From NCBI GenBank assembly GCA_015068975.1, contig SVJM01000002.1, forward strand, positions 105,140 through 169,139: DNA of 64,000 nucleotides, in the 5' to 3' direction. How positions within the stretch are numbered: position 1 is the first letter of the stretch; every line of letters starts with the position of its first letter. This stretch comes from Oscillospiraceae bacterium (GTDB lineage: Bacteria > Bacillota > Clostridia > UMGS1810). Of the stretch, positions 1-8,958 are shown piece after piece. Made by a program: the position numbers and the translations under genes. The notes beneath the pieces were generated by a model. That model saw only the letters and a list, made by a program, of their open reading frames with translations. It searched no databases and had not been told where the DNA came from.

Positions 1-52
1 TCACGGAAGAAAATTTCCACAGGACTAAACTATATACAAAGGACTATTAATT

Positions 53-724
53 ATGGGTAAACTAATTGTTATTGAAGGTGTGGACTCATCAGGAAAAGCC
101 ACCCAGACAAAAAAGCTTTTTGAAAGACTAAAAAATGAAGGAATAAATGTAAGTGCTATTGAGTTTCCAAATTACAAAAGCAAGTCATCTGAGCTTGTTA
201 AGATGTATTTAAACGGTGAGTTCGGTCATAATGCAAATGATACTGATCCGTATATGGCATCGGTGTTTTTTGCTGCGGACAGAGCCGCTTCATTCAAAAA
301 AGAATACAACAAGCTCTTAAGTGAATGTGACATACTTATAGCCGACAGATATACCACATCAAATATGATCCATCAGGCATCAAAAATCAAGGAAACAGAT
401 AAAAAGAATGAATTTCTTGACTGGGTAAGTGACTTTGAATATTCTAAACTTTCCCTGCCAAAGCCCGATATCACTATCTTTTTGGATATGCCTGTAAAAT
501 TTGCAGTGAAGCTTATGGCGGAAAGAAATAACAAAATTAATAACTCCACCATAAAAGATATCCACGAAAGTGACGAAAACTATCTCAACGAATCCTACAA
601 CAACGCCTGCTTTGTAGCTGAAAGAAACAACTGGACACATATAATGTGCGTTGACGGAGAAAGAATCAAATCCATAGACGAAATAAACGATGAGATCTAT
701 TCATATGTAAGAAACATACTTTAG
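53..724 (+). CDS. tmk: Thymidylate kinase family protein
   Basis: Probable dTMP kinase, phosphorylating dTMP to dTDP in the cytoplasm for DNA synthesis. The 223-residue protein has the usual length for this family. The P-loop is at residues 8-16 (GVDSSGKAT); the family norm is GxDGxGKxT, so Ser replaces Gly at one position. The nucleoside-binding DRY motif is present (ADRYTTSN). A Lys/Arg-rich lid region follows, around AERNNK. The start is an ATG preceded by AAAGGAC. It sits 9 bases upstream of a membrane-protein gene and may be cotranscribed with it. A related deoxynucleoside monophosphate kinase is the alternative. The upstream gene lies outside the window. Confidence 0.85.
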   Translation: MGKLIVIEGVDSSGKATQTKKLFERLKNEGINVSAIEFPNYKSKSSELVKMYLNGEFGHNANDTDPYMASVFFAADRAASFKKEYNKLLSECDILIADRYTTSNMIHQASKIKETDKKNEFLDWVSDFEYSKLSLPKPDITIFLDMPVKFAVKLMAERNNKINNSTIKDIHESDENYLNESYNNACFVAERNNWTHIMCVDGERIKSIDEINDEIYSYVRNIL

Positions 725-733
725 GAGAAAAAT

Positions 734-1693
734 ATGACAAAAAAAGTACAAACACTTCTTCGTTGTCTTGCACTTATAACAGGCTTGACTCTTGGTATTG
801 TGGCATCTTATCTTATGTGGACTGCAAAGGAGTATTTTACCAATCCGGACCAAAATATTTCAAGACTTGATACAGACAAGCTTGAAAAGAGCCACTTCTG
901 GGAAAAGGCCACAGTATACTTCGAAGAAGAAACTTCGCTTTTTCTTGATAGTTATGTAAATATCTATTCTTCTTTTGACTTATGCTCGGTCATTGATGAT
1001 AAACTTATCCCCTATTATGAAAAATACGGCTATACCGCCATGCTTTCAAGCGGTTTAAAATCAGATAACAAACTTGCAAACATATACTGTATTGAAAAAT
1101 GCTGTGAGCTTTACGGTGAAAGTCTCTTTGATAACAAAACCCTGCTTTCAGCCCTTAAAAATGTAAAAATCGACAAAGCGTTGTATACTGACAACGAAGA
1201 TGAAGGCTCATACATACATATCGCTCAGGAAAGGCTTAATCTTGCAAAAGCATTGCTTGACGAAAGCTATTCCTCAGACAAAATTATCAAAAACAGTGAC
1301 AAATCCCGTATGGCATGGATCAGCAATCTTATGGATTTAAACAAATCATTAAGAATATACGATTACGGTTCCTTTTATACTACTTCCAATACATTTGATT
1401 CTTTATCATCAATCGCTATGAAATTTGAAACAGATGATATCATCATATCAAATGACGGGTCCAATTATATTCTTATCTCTATCCGAAACTCTGTCACAGA
1501 ATACAACATCAATCAGTTAATAGATGAAAACATCAGCAAAGCATACTCATCTCTTCACATAAAAGCTCTTGATGTATCAGATGACAGCTTTTCTGTTACA
1601 TTTAATACAACCACATCGGATAATGATAAAGACAATGTAAATAAATATAAGCTTACTTACAATATGACAAGTAATACTGCAACGGTCAATTAA
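734..1693 (+). CDS. Membrane-anchored protein, paralogue A of the LRR/transglutaminase set
   Basis: Function not recognised. The 319-residue protein has one N-terminal membrane helix (about residues 8-29) and an otherwise soluble, presumably extracytoplasmic domain. It is clearly homologous to the product of 3401-4336. Shared segments include IPYY-x2-YGY, SGL-x-S-x2-K-x-AN-x-Y and EKCCE, and a later WI-x-N-x-L block; both also share the start of a C-terminal DI-I element. The ribosome site AGGAGAAAA precedes the ATG. It is the first of three consecutive genes on this strand, so the two paralogues flank the LRR protein. A surface or cell-envelope role is inferred from topology only. Confidence 0.75.
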   Translation: MTKKVQTLLRCLALITGLTLGIVASYLMWTAKEYFTNPDQNISRLDTDKLEKSHFWEKATVYFEEETSLFLDSYVNIYSSFDLCSVIDDKLIPYYEKYGYTAMLSSGLKSDNKLANIYCIEKCCELYGESLFDNKTLLSALKNVKIDKALYTDNEDEGSYIHIAQERLNLAKALLDESYSSDKIIKNSDKSRMAWISNLMDLNKSLRIYDYGSFYTTSNTFDSLSSIAMKFETDDIIISNDGSNYILISIRNSVTEYNINQLIDENISKAYSSLHIKALDVSDDSFSVTFNTTTSDNDKDNVNKYKLTYNMTSNTATVN

Positions 1694-1734
1694 TTTAAAG
1701 CATTTTGTTTAATCCAAAACCATAAAGGAGCATA

Positions 1735-3408
1735 ATGAACCAAATGAAAACAAAAGGTTTATTTCAGAAATTTGTAATAACAGTTTTTGTATTATTTTTA
1801 ATATGCCAGATTGTTTTTATCTCCATATATTCCTATCCGTCTCAACAAGCTGTCTATAGCTATATCCCATCAGAAAACGATACTGATATAGAAGATATCA
1901 AAATTGAAAAACAAGAAAAACGAAAAGGAAAATCAGGGGACTTTGTATATATAACCGATAATTCCGAAAAAGCAAAGCTTAAAAGTTATGCCAGAATTCA
2001 GCATCTTGAAATATCAAACGTGGACGCCTCAACAATACAGGATATATCAGGTCTTGAAGTGAATAATCTGATACTGAATAATGCATCACAATTTGATATA
2101 TCCAACATTAATTGCAAACGGCTTAAAACACTTTCAATTACAAACACAAAGGTATCAAATATTCAGAAGTTGTGTGACTCGCCAAGCTTTGTAAGTCTGA
2201 CAATATCAGGCGTTGACAGTGAAAATAATGATTTTCTCAAAGGATTTAAAAACTTAACCTATTTATCTTTATCTGATATTCATTTCAAAGATGCATCCTT
2301 TCTAAAGGATATGAAAAATCTGGAAATTCTTTATATGGAAAACTGTGGCTTAAGTAATATCACCTATGTGGCAAATCTAAAAAACATCAAAGAGCTTAAC
2401 CTTTGCAACAACAATATAATAGATATATCAGTTATTAAAAACTTTCCTGAGCTTACATATCTGAGTATATCTCAGAACAAAATACAGGGAACACTGGATC
2501 TGTCTAATTGTCCGAAGCTTCTATATGCTGATGCACAATCAAATCTTATTAATGAATTTAAGCTGCACAAAGATATATCGGCAAACATAGACCTTTCATA
2601 TAATAATATAAAAGAAATTGACATAAATACAATCAATAATATGAACAGTGAGCTGAGGATAGACCTCTTTGGCAACAACCTAAGTGACAATCCCGAAATT
2701 AAAAATTCAAAAAATATAACCTTTACATCTAAAAGCACTTTGGAACTAACATATGATGAACATCGTGCATATCTTAATGCACTAAATCACTTTAACAATA
2801 AATACATAAGACCTGAGTGGTCTGATATTAAAAAAGCTGCCATTGCATATATTGCGCTTTCGTTAAACACCAAATATCTTTATGACTACAAAAATACAGA
2901 TTTAGCGGAAACAAAGTATGCTCATTCAGAATATGGCGCTCTGGTAAACAAAACTGCTGTCTGCGACGGATTTTCCTATGCATACTCTGATATACTCAGG
3001 CGAAATGGTATAGAATCAATGGTATATTATGGGGATTATGATTCCACTACAGATGATGAAACTCACGCATGGAATGTATTTTATATAGATTCAAAGCCAT
3101 ATCACTGTGATATTACACAAAGAGTTGGCAAAATTAGCGAAGAAATATACTACGACACAAACAAGTTTTTTGAGGATTATATGAAGTTCTTTGGCAAGTC
3201 AGACAAGTTTTTACTTGACAATAAATACACACTTGATTCAAAAGATGCACCCAAATGCCCGGAAAACATCTCAGCTTCTGCTATTTCAAATATAATATAC
3301 GAGATTGTAAACGGAGAAGAATTATATTTGTTTGTAAATAAAGACGATTACAACGCAAAGAAATCTTCATACGAATCAGATGTAAGAACGGAGGAAAAAA
3401 ATGAATAA
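1735..3408 (+). CDS. Leucine-rich-repeat protein with transglutaminase-like domain
   Basis: Membrane-anchored 557-residue protein with one N-terminal helix (about residues 11-29). About nine irregular leucine-rich repeats follow (about residues 80-330; units such as LKNIKELNLCNNNI and LTYLSISQNKI). The C-terminal transglutaminase-like core has a complete Cys-His-Asp triad: Cys410 (AVCDGFS), His444 (THAWN) and Asp459 (CDIT). Such cores act as transglutaminases or as cysteine proteases, peptidases or cyclases. The LRR part probably binds a protein or glycan partner at the cell surface. The stop overlaps the next start by 8 bases, implying translational coupling. The flanking paralogues are candidate substrates or partners, which is inference. 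Confidence 0.85.
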   Translation: MNQMKTKGLFQKFVITVFVLFLICQIVFISIYSYPSQQAVYSYIPSENDTDIEDIKIEKQEKRKGKSGDFVYITDNSEKAKLKSYARIQHLEISNVDASTIQDISGLEVNNLILNNASQFDISNINCKRLKTLSITNTKVSNIQKLCDSPSFVSLTISGVDSENNDFLKGFKNLTYLSLSDIHFKDASFLKDMKNLEILYMENCGLSNITYVANLKNIKELNLCNNNIIDISVIKNFPELTYLSISQNKIQGTLDLSNCPKLLYADAQSNLINEFKLHKDISANIDLSYNNIKEIDINTINNMNSELRIDLFGNNLSDNPEIKNSKNITFTSKSTLELTYDEHRAYLNALNHFNNKYIRPEWSDIKKAAIAYIALSLNTKYLYDYKNTDLAETKYAHSEYGALVNKTAVCDGFSYAYSDILRRNGIESMVYYGDYDSTTDDETHAWNVFYIDSKPYHCDITQRVGKISEEIYYDTNKFFEDYMKFFGKSDKFLLDNKYTLDSKDAPKCPENISASAISNIIYEIVNGEELYLFVNKDDYNAKKSSYESDVRTEEKNE

Positions 3409-4336
3409 AAAGAAATTATCTCTCCCTCTTCTTATATTTGTATTATCATTTATCATTGGATTCAATATTTTTAACGGTTATTATTATCTGGAAAATGTAT
3501 ACAAGTTTAATCTGGGCTTTATAAATAAAAGCCATGTATCCAAGGTAAGCCAATCAAATGTATGGGAATCAATCCAAAAGCATTATTACGATACTTTAAA
3601 AATGGATATTAATACATACAAAAATATCTACACCTCCTACTCTGCCTGTGATTACATAGACAGGCTTCTCATTCCATATTACCAGCAATATGGATATGAC
3701 AGTGTGATTGCAAGCGGTCTCGAAAGCAATATAAAGATTGCAAATGTATATGCCTTTGAAAAGTGCTGTGAAATAATCGGCGAAAAAAAGCTTAACAAAG
3801 AAGCAATATCCGGATATCTGAAAAAAGTCTCAATAGATAATAAAAACTACTCAGGAACAGATGAAGAGAAGAAATACATCGACTATGCAACAGATCGACT
3901 TTCTCTAGCAATTTCTCTCACAACAAACTCTTCATCCTCAAAGATGCTTGTGAAACATTCAGATTCTAACACATATTGCTGGATTGCAAACGGCTTAAAA
4001 AACAGAACACGATTGAGATTCTGTCACAAGGGAGACTACATTACTGCAACAAACCACTATATTACCCCTGATTCTCAGGTGGAATTCATAACAAAAAGCT
4101 GTATAAAAATTATGTCATCACAGCTTTATGCTGCATATATAGGTGATGATATCATTATGTATGATGTTAATTATCAATTAAATAAAGCATTAAGAGATTA
4201 TGGCTATGAGAAAGCTACAGCATATGATGTATCTTTTATAGGAAGCACCATAAACGGAAAATATGCTACCGAATATTCTGACACAATCGGTACATTTTCA
4301 TTTAATCTTAAATCAGGAAAAATGGTTCTTAACTAA
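3401..4336 (+). CDS. Membrane-anchored protein, paralogue C of the LRR/transglutaminase set
   Basis: Function not recognised. The 311-residue protein has an N-terminal membrane helix (about residues 8-26) and the same extracytoplasmic domain as the product of 734-1693. Shared motifs are LIPYYQQYGY, SGLESN, AN-x-Y-x-FEKCCE and CWIANGL. The two Cys of EKCCE are conserved in both copies. The ATG lies inside the last codons of the LRR/transglutaminase gene and has GGAGG as ribosome site. A strong bidirectional hairpin terminator follows, so this is the last gene of the unit. It probably arose by tandem duplication around the LRR gene. Confidence 0.75.
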   Translation: MNKKKLSLPLLIFVLSFIIGFNIFNGYYYLENVYKFNLGFINKSHVSKVSQSNVWESIQKHYYDTLKMDINTYKNIYTSYSACDYIDRLLIPYYQQYGYDSVIASGLESNIKIANVYAFEKCCEIIGEKKLNKEAISGYLKKVSIDNKNYSGTDEEKKYIDYATDRLSLAISLTTNSSSSKMLVKHSDSNTYCWIANGLKNRTRLRFCHKGDYITATNHYITPDSQVEFITKSCIKIMSSQLYAAYIGDDIIMYDVNYQLNKALRDYGYEKATAYDVSFIGSTINGKYATEYSDTIGTFSFNLKSGKMVLN

Positions 4337-4353
4337 GTGAACAGAATACAATA

Positions 4354-4402
4354 AAATAAAACCTCTTTTAAACTGCAAAGCACTTTAAAAGAGGTTTTAT
4401 TT
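4354..4402. terminator. Bidirectional rho-independent terminator
   Basis: A 19-bp perfect stem (4354-4372 with 4384-4402) and 11-base loop. A-rich and T-rich flanks allow termination from both sides. It separates the convergent LRR-set and DHHW/MBOAT units and overlaps the DHHW stop region. Confidence 0.9.
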
Positions 4403-5504
4403 ATCTTAAAGACATGGAATTATTGATTATAGTTGTACTGTACAAGAACAACACATCCTGATTGTCAAACTTAACGAAATTTCCAAGAAAAGCACTCTGG
4501 ATATATCTTATATCTACAATAGTCACTTTTTTGTATCCTGAGCAGAATAATGGAGAAATACTGCTTCCATATGAATCTCTGAATATTACAAGCTCTTTAT
4601 CAGTAAGTGAATCAGGGTTTTCTATTTCTATAAGCGGAGATGTTCCTGACAAAAACATTTCATATGGATCTTTGCCATTTGCCTTTTCCATATTATATAT
4701 CTCTCCTGCCTTAGGCATACCTGTATCAAAATAATTTACCTTACAGTTTAAGAGATTTTCATTTGTAAGATACTTTATTTCATCAGGCTCCACATTAAGA
4801 GCTGACTGACCAAGATAAACTCCCTTGAATGGACCATCAAGCTTTTTCACATCATAATCTTCTATAATTGGTGTACCCATATTTTCTGCGATGTATTTTG
4901 CCACATCAACAATCTCCTCCTGTTTCCAGTGAGAATCTGTCCTGTAATAATCATCAAGTGACAATTTGTCAGAAATATCTATATATTTCATATAATCCAT
5001 CATAGATTTGAAATCATCCATAAATGCCTTGTAATCTATGGAAATATATCCATTTTTCTGTGACAGATAATAGTTTTTGTCAGGTATCAAGGACAAATAT
5101 ATGTTCACATTTTTATCCTTCATATAGGTATTATAGAGATAATCGAATCTCTTCTTAGCATTATTTACCATATCAGGATTTACAGGGTATTCAAGCTTGG
5201 ATAAATGTCCGTAGGAATAATATAAACCGTTATTATCAAGCTTGTTGAATACATATTTAGAAAACAATGCCTTTACTCCCCTGAGCATATCCCTTGCAGG
5301 GAACTGATCTGTAGTATATTCCTCAAAGCTGTTCATAAACTCTCCCGATGCAACAGTTTCCACTGATAATTCAGGCATCTTAGTAAGCTCTCTTCTCTCG
5401 CTTTCAGAAAATGCATCATCAGGCTTAAACCAGCATACAACAGAAACTATACACAGAAAAAATGCAAAAACACAGGTAACTATTTTGTGTTTATGATTAT
5501 TCAT
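4401..5504 (-). CDS. DHHW-family (AlgX/AlgJ-like) protein, putative exopolysaccharide acetylation
   Basis: A 367-residue protein with an N-terminal membrane helix (about residues 8-26). The rest resembles the SGNH-like DHHW/AlgJ-AlgX group that works with MBOAT acyltransferases on exopolysaccharide O-acetylation. The extracellular part begins with the typical FSESERREL and QFPARD segments. The catalytic-type motif DSHWKQE (around residue 196) matches the family D-x-HW signature, and FRDSYGSS near the C-terminus fits the SGNH-type nucleophile block. It lies 27 bases downstream of the MBOAT gene and presumably shares its transcript. The acetylated polymer is not identifiable, since no glycosyltransferases are nearby. 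Confidence 0.8.
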   Translation of the reverse strand: MNNHKHKIVTCVFAFFLCIVSVVCWFKPDDAFSESERRELTKMPELSVETVASGEFMNSFEEYTTDQFPARDMLRGVKALFSKYVFNKLDNNGLYYSYGHLSKLEYPVNPDMVNNAKKRFDYLYNTYMKDKNVNIYLSLIPDKNYYLSQKNGYISIDYKAFMDDFKSMMDYMKYIDISDKLSLDDYYRTDSHWKQEEIVDVAKYIAENMGTPIIEDYDVKKLDGPFKGVYLGQSALNVEPDEIKYLTNENLLNCKVNYFDTGMPKAGEIYNMEKANGKDPYEMFLSGTSPLIEIENPDSLTDKELVIFRDSYGSSISPLFCSGYKKVTIVDIRYIQSAFLGNFVKFDNQDVLFLYSTTIINNSMSLR

Positions 5505-5531
5505 ATTTATTATCCCCTTTCGCGTATTATT

Positions 5532-6932
5532 TTAAAATCTGAAATACAAAAACGGATTAAAGGATCCGTCTGCAAGATATCCTGTAACTACTATCATAAG
5601 AAGCAGACAAAAAACTATCTCACATATATCAATAATAAAACTGTTTTCAAAACGCTTTTTAATTGACAGATAAATATTCTTTGGAAGTGGTGTGGCACCA
5701 AGTACAGCGATAAGAATTACAAATCCGTAATTTCTTATATGATAAATTGCCTCTCGCGATATCAAAGGTATACTTCCTCTCCCAAATAGACCTCCCACGA
5801 AGTCAACAGTTTGACTTAAGCTTCCTGATGCAAATATCATAAAGCTTACTGTCACAAAGAAAAACATATATATATATGATATCACAGGATGCTTATCAAG
5901 CTTCTTAAGGTAAAAAAACTTCTCCAGTGTAAGAAGTACACCGAAGTATACTCCCCACAATATAAAATTCCACTCAGCCCCGTGCCAGAAGCCTGTAAGA
6001 AACCATACTACAAATATATTTATAAGCTGTCTGATTTTTCCTTTTCTGTTTCCGCCAAGAGGTATATACACATAATCTCTGAACCATGATCCCAAAGATA
6101 TATGCCATCTTCTCCAGAATTCAGTAATACTTTTTGATATAAATGGATAATTGAAGTTTTCCATAAAATCAAATCCAAGTATTTTTCCAAGGCCTATAGC
6201 CATATCCGAATACCCTGAAAAATCAAAGTAAACCTGCAGCATAAAGCATATTGCATACATCCAGTAATACATCACTGATAAATCATTTGATATCAAAAAG
6301 CCTTCGCACATTTCCCCAAGTGTATTGGCAATAAGTATCTTTTTTGAAAGACCTATTATAAATCTGTATATACCCTGACTTATCTTTTCAAAAGAGTGTG
6401 TTCTTTCTGTAAGCTGCTTTTGTACATCAGTATATCTGACGATGGGCCCGGCAATTAGCTGTGGAAACAGCGCCACATAAGCTGCGAGTGTAATGAAATT
6501 TTTCTGTGCCTTTACCCGGCCAATGTATACATCTACAGAATAGCTTAGTATCTGAAAGGTATAAAAACTGATACCTATAGGTAATACAAGCTTCAGAAGT
6601 GGTACGGATAACCCCGTAACAGCATTAAAATTTGTAATAAAAAAGTCTGCATACTTAAAATACAAAAGCCCTGCAACACTTGAAGCAACCGATATAATAA
6701 AAAATATTTTTGATATAAGCTTTCCTCGTGTTTTCTCTATAAGAAGTGCCATCAGATATCCTACAAAAACTGTAAATATCATCAAAAACACATACTTTGG
6801 CTCTCCCCACCCGTAGAAGACAAGACTGGAAATAAGCAGAGTTGCATTTTTAAGTTTTTTTGGTGTTATAAGATACAGTGTCAGTACAACCGGCAAAAAA
6901 TAATACAAAAACGGTATACTTGAAAATATCAT
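5532..6932 (-). CDS. MBOAT-family membrane O-acyltransferase (AlgI-like)
   Basis: A 466-residue polytopic membrane protein of the AlgI/DltB type, which passes acyl groups across the membrane to extracellular polysaccharide. The diagnostic region is complete: FWRRWHISLGSWFRDYVY-type block, IPLGGNRKG, and the catalytic-His motif TGFWHGAEWNFILWG. Length and hydrophobic profile are normal for the family. It precedes a DHHW/AlgX-like gene by 27 bases; the two form a familiar acetylation pair. The ATG has TAAGGA upstream. No poly-D-alanylation (dlt) genes are near, so an AlgI-like role is preferred over DltB. Confidence 0.9.
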   Translation of the reverse strand: MIFSSIPFLYYFLPVVLTLYLITPKKLKNATLLISSLVFYGWGEPKYVFLMIFTVFVGYLMALLIEKTRGKLISKIFFIISVASSVAGLLYFKYADFFITNFNAVTGLSVPLLKLVLPIGISFYTFQILSYSVDVYIGRVKAQKNFITLAAYVALFPQLIAGPIVRYTDVQKQLTERTHSFEKISQGIYRFIIGLSKKILIANTLGEMCEGFLISNDLSVMYYWMYAICFMLQVYFDFSGYSDMAIGLGKILGFDFMENFNYPFISKSITEFWRRWHISLGSWFRDYVYIPLGGNRKGKIRQLINIFVVWFLTGFWHGAEWNFILWGVYFGVLLTLEKFFYLKKLDKHPVISYIYMFFFVTVSFMIFASGSLSQTVDFVGGLFGRGSIPLISREAIYHIRNYGFVILIAVLGATPLPKNIYLSIKKRFENSFIIDICEIVFCLLLMIVVTGYLADGSFNPFLYFRF

Positions 6933-6969
6933 ACAAATTTTCCTTATCTACAATATTTTAGTCATAGAA

Positions 6970-6998
6970 TATGGCTGTAAAAAATTTTTACAGCCATA
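6970..6998 (-). terminator. Hairpin terminator after the lipoprotein gene
   Basis: A 14-bp perfect stem (6970-6983 with 6985-6998) containing GGCTGT/ACAGCC and an A/T core. It lies 22 bases past the lipoprotein stop and just upstream of the MBOAT gene. Confidence 0.65.
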
Positions 6999-7019
6999 TA
7001 ATAATTACATAATAATTTA

Positions 7020-7811
7020 TTATTCAAGAGATTTAGGACACATTACAAAGAACACCTTGTTTCCTGAGCTTCCTGTAACCATTTCGTCAGCTTCAACACA
7101 GATATTCCATCTCTTGTTGGCATTAGCCTGTAATGTAGAGATAAATGCAGGCACTTCGGAAGCATTCTCAAGCTCAAATACATATCCCACAAAAGCTATA
7201 GAACCAATCATAGGAGCAATCATAACACCTGATTTGAAGCCTTTGATTTCTGTATTGTCAAATCCTGAAAGATAGCCTTCTTCTACAGGCATTGCGCCAC
7301 CTGAAAACTTAATATATGGGCTTGTAATAAGAGAATCAGCGATTTCCTGCACGCCCATCCCTGAAGCAGCCTTTGTCTTAAAGTCTGAAAGAAGTGTGTT
7401 GCCCAAAGAAGCAGGTTTAGGTTCTTCTTTCTTTTCTTCTTCCTTTACAGGTTCTTCCTTCTTAGGTTCCTCTTTTTTAGGCTCCTCTTTTTTAGGCTCT
7501 TCAGCCTTTGGTTCTTCTTTTTTTACAGTTTCCTTTTTAGGTTCTTCTTTTTTTATTTCTTCCTTCTTGAGAGTATCCTTTTTGGATTCATCCTTCTTGG
7601 TTTCTTCTTTCTTTGAAGTATCCTTTTTAGATTCTTCCTTTTTTGTTTCTTCTTTCTTTGAAGTATCAGTATCTTCTTTTTTGTCTTCACTCTTAATTGT
7701 ATCTACCACTTCTTTAGCTTCGTCAGTCTCATTTACATCTGTCTTACCTGCACAAGCCGCAAGTGATAATGCAAGAACAAGTGACAAAATAACAGCAATT
7801 AATTTTTTCAT
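7020..7811 (-). CDS. Lipoprotein with Lys/Glu/Ser repeat spacer
   Basis: Function not recognised. The 263-residue protein has a type II signal peptide with lipobox LAAC (Cys20), so it should be lipid-anchored outside the membrane. Residues about 35-135 are low-complexity, built from repeats such as KKEETKKEESKKD and EEPKKEEP, and probably form an extended charged wall-spanning spacer. The C-terminal 120 residues are a compact domain (KFSGGAMPVEEG, GSIAFVGYVFEL, ending VFFVMCPKSLE) with no family I can name. The ribosome site is AAAGGAGAAAA. The repeat region produces long spurious open frames on the opposite strand. Confidence 0.75.
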   Translation of the reverse strand: MKKLIAVILSLVLALSLAACAGKTDVNETDEAKEVVDTIKSEDKKEDTDTSKKEETKKEESKKDTSKKEETKKDESKKDTLKKEEIKKEEPKKETVKKEEPKAEEPKKEEPKKEEPKKEEPVKEEEKKEEPKPASLGNTLLSDFKTKAASGMGVQEIADSLITSPYIKFSGGAMPVEEGYLSGFDNTEIKGFKSGVMIAPMIGSIAFVGYVFELENASEVPAFISTLQANANKRWNICVEADEMVTGSSGNKVFFVMCPKSLE

Positions 7812-7971
7812 AATTTTTCTCCTTTATGTATATTAATATTAATTTGAAATACCTCATTTCTTGTATTCCGTATAATATACATTTAAACATATAAAAATGT
7901 TTGAAATATTTTAAATATTTTTTCAGTAATATTTTGTCAGTATATTCAAAGGCTCTTTTATCACAAAAATA

Positions 7972-8958
7972 CTATCTTTCTTCTCTGAAATATGCCAGAC
8001 CAAGAGCTTTTGGCGGTTGATTTTCTTTTTTATCTCTGATACTTGTGATAATAAGGACAATAATGGTCACCACATATGGCAGCATTTCAAAAAGTATTTT
8101 TGTACTTACTGTAATATTAGGAATATAAGTAGGTATTACATACAAAAATCCAAACAAGATAGATCCTAATATACTTAATGAAGGACGCCACACAGAGAAT
8201 ATTACAAGAGCAATAGAAAGCCATCCTCTGTCACCAAATCCGTTGTTGGACCATACACCATTGGCATAGTCCATTACATAATATAGACCACCAAGACCTG
8301 CAATGGCACTTCCGATGCAAGTAGCAAGATATTTGTACTTAGTTACATTTATACCTGCAGCATCTGCAGTTTCCGGGCTTTCGCCAACTGCTCTTAAATG
8401 AAGTCCTGTTCTTGTCTTATTAAGTATATGTGAAGAAATTAAAGCAATGATTATTGCTACATATACCAAAAATCCGTATGAGAAAAATATCTCTCCCACC
8501 CAACCAAGACTATGAGCAAAGGGAAGCTGTGTCTTAAATATGGTACTTGTAGTAGACAATGATATTGAAGGCACATCAGTGTCAACAAGTTTGATAAGTG
8601 ATCCGCCAAAGAAGTTACCGATACCAATACCGAATGTAGTAAGCGCAAGACCGCATACATTCTGATTTGCTCTCAGTGTAACTGTCAAAAAGCAATATAT
8701 AAGTCCCATTAACGAAGACCCTATAAGAGAACAAATAAGGGGAATCAGAACTGCAAGTAAAGGATTCATCATATCAGGAGAAGCAAATGCCTGTTCATAA
8801 ATAAATGAACCTGCAACACCTGATATAGCACCTACATACATAATTCCCGGTATACCAAGATTAAGGTGTCCGGATTTCTCTGTGAGGATTTCTCCTGTGG
8901 AACCAAAAAGCAAAGGGGTACCCTGCATAACTGCACGTTGAATAATTGTAGCTATCAT
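7972..8958 (-). CDS. Nucleoside ABC transporter permease (NupQ/YufQ-like)
   Basis: A 328-residue polytopic permease of the BPD_transp_2 (LivM/RbsC) superfamily, forming one half of the membrane channel of a BMP-type nucleoside importer. It begins at the membrane (IIQRAVMQGTPLLFGSTGEI), which is typical of the second permease of such systems, and has the GLHLRAVGESPETADAAGI cytoplasmic loop that contacts the ATPase. Its ATG overlaps the stop of the first permease by four bases (ATGA), with AAGGAGG upstream. Last gene of the xpt-bmp-ABC unit. No clear hairpin follows before the lipoprotein gene. Confidence 0.9.
   Translation of the reverse strand: MIATIIQRAVMQGTPLLFGSTGEILTEKSGHLNLGIPGIMYVGAISGVAGSFIYEQAFASPDMMNPLLAVLIPLICSLIGSSLMGLIYCFLTVTLRANQNVCGLALTTFGIGIGNFFGGSLIKLVDTDVPSISLSTTSTIFKTQLPFAHSLGWVGEIFFSYGFLVYVAIIIALISSHILNKTRTGLHLRAVGESPETADAAGINVTKYKYLATCIGSAIAGLGGLYYVMDYANGVWSNNGFGDRGWLSIALVIFSVWRPSLSILGSILFGFLYVIPTYIPNITVSTKILFEMLPYVVTIIVLIITSIRDKKENQPPKALGLAYFREER

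Noticed and set aside
1..50. Possible 3' end of an upstream gene; one frame ends with a stop at 48-50, another at 26-28.
   Set aside because: Fewer than 17 codons are visible and neither frame gives a recognisable family, so the frame cannot be chosen.
7396..7836. A Ser/Phe-rich open frame on the plus strand.
   Set aside because: It is the exact antisense of the Lys/Glu repeat lipoprotein. The composition is explained by the reverse complement of AAG/GAA codons, and it has no ribosome site.
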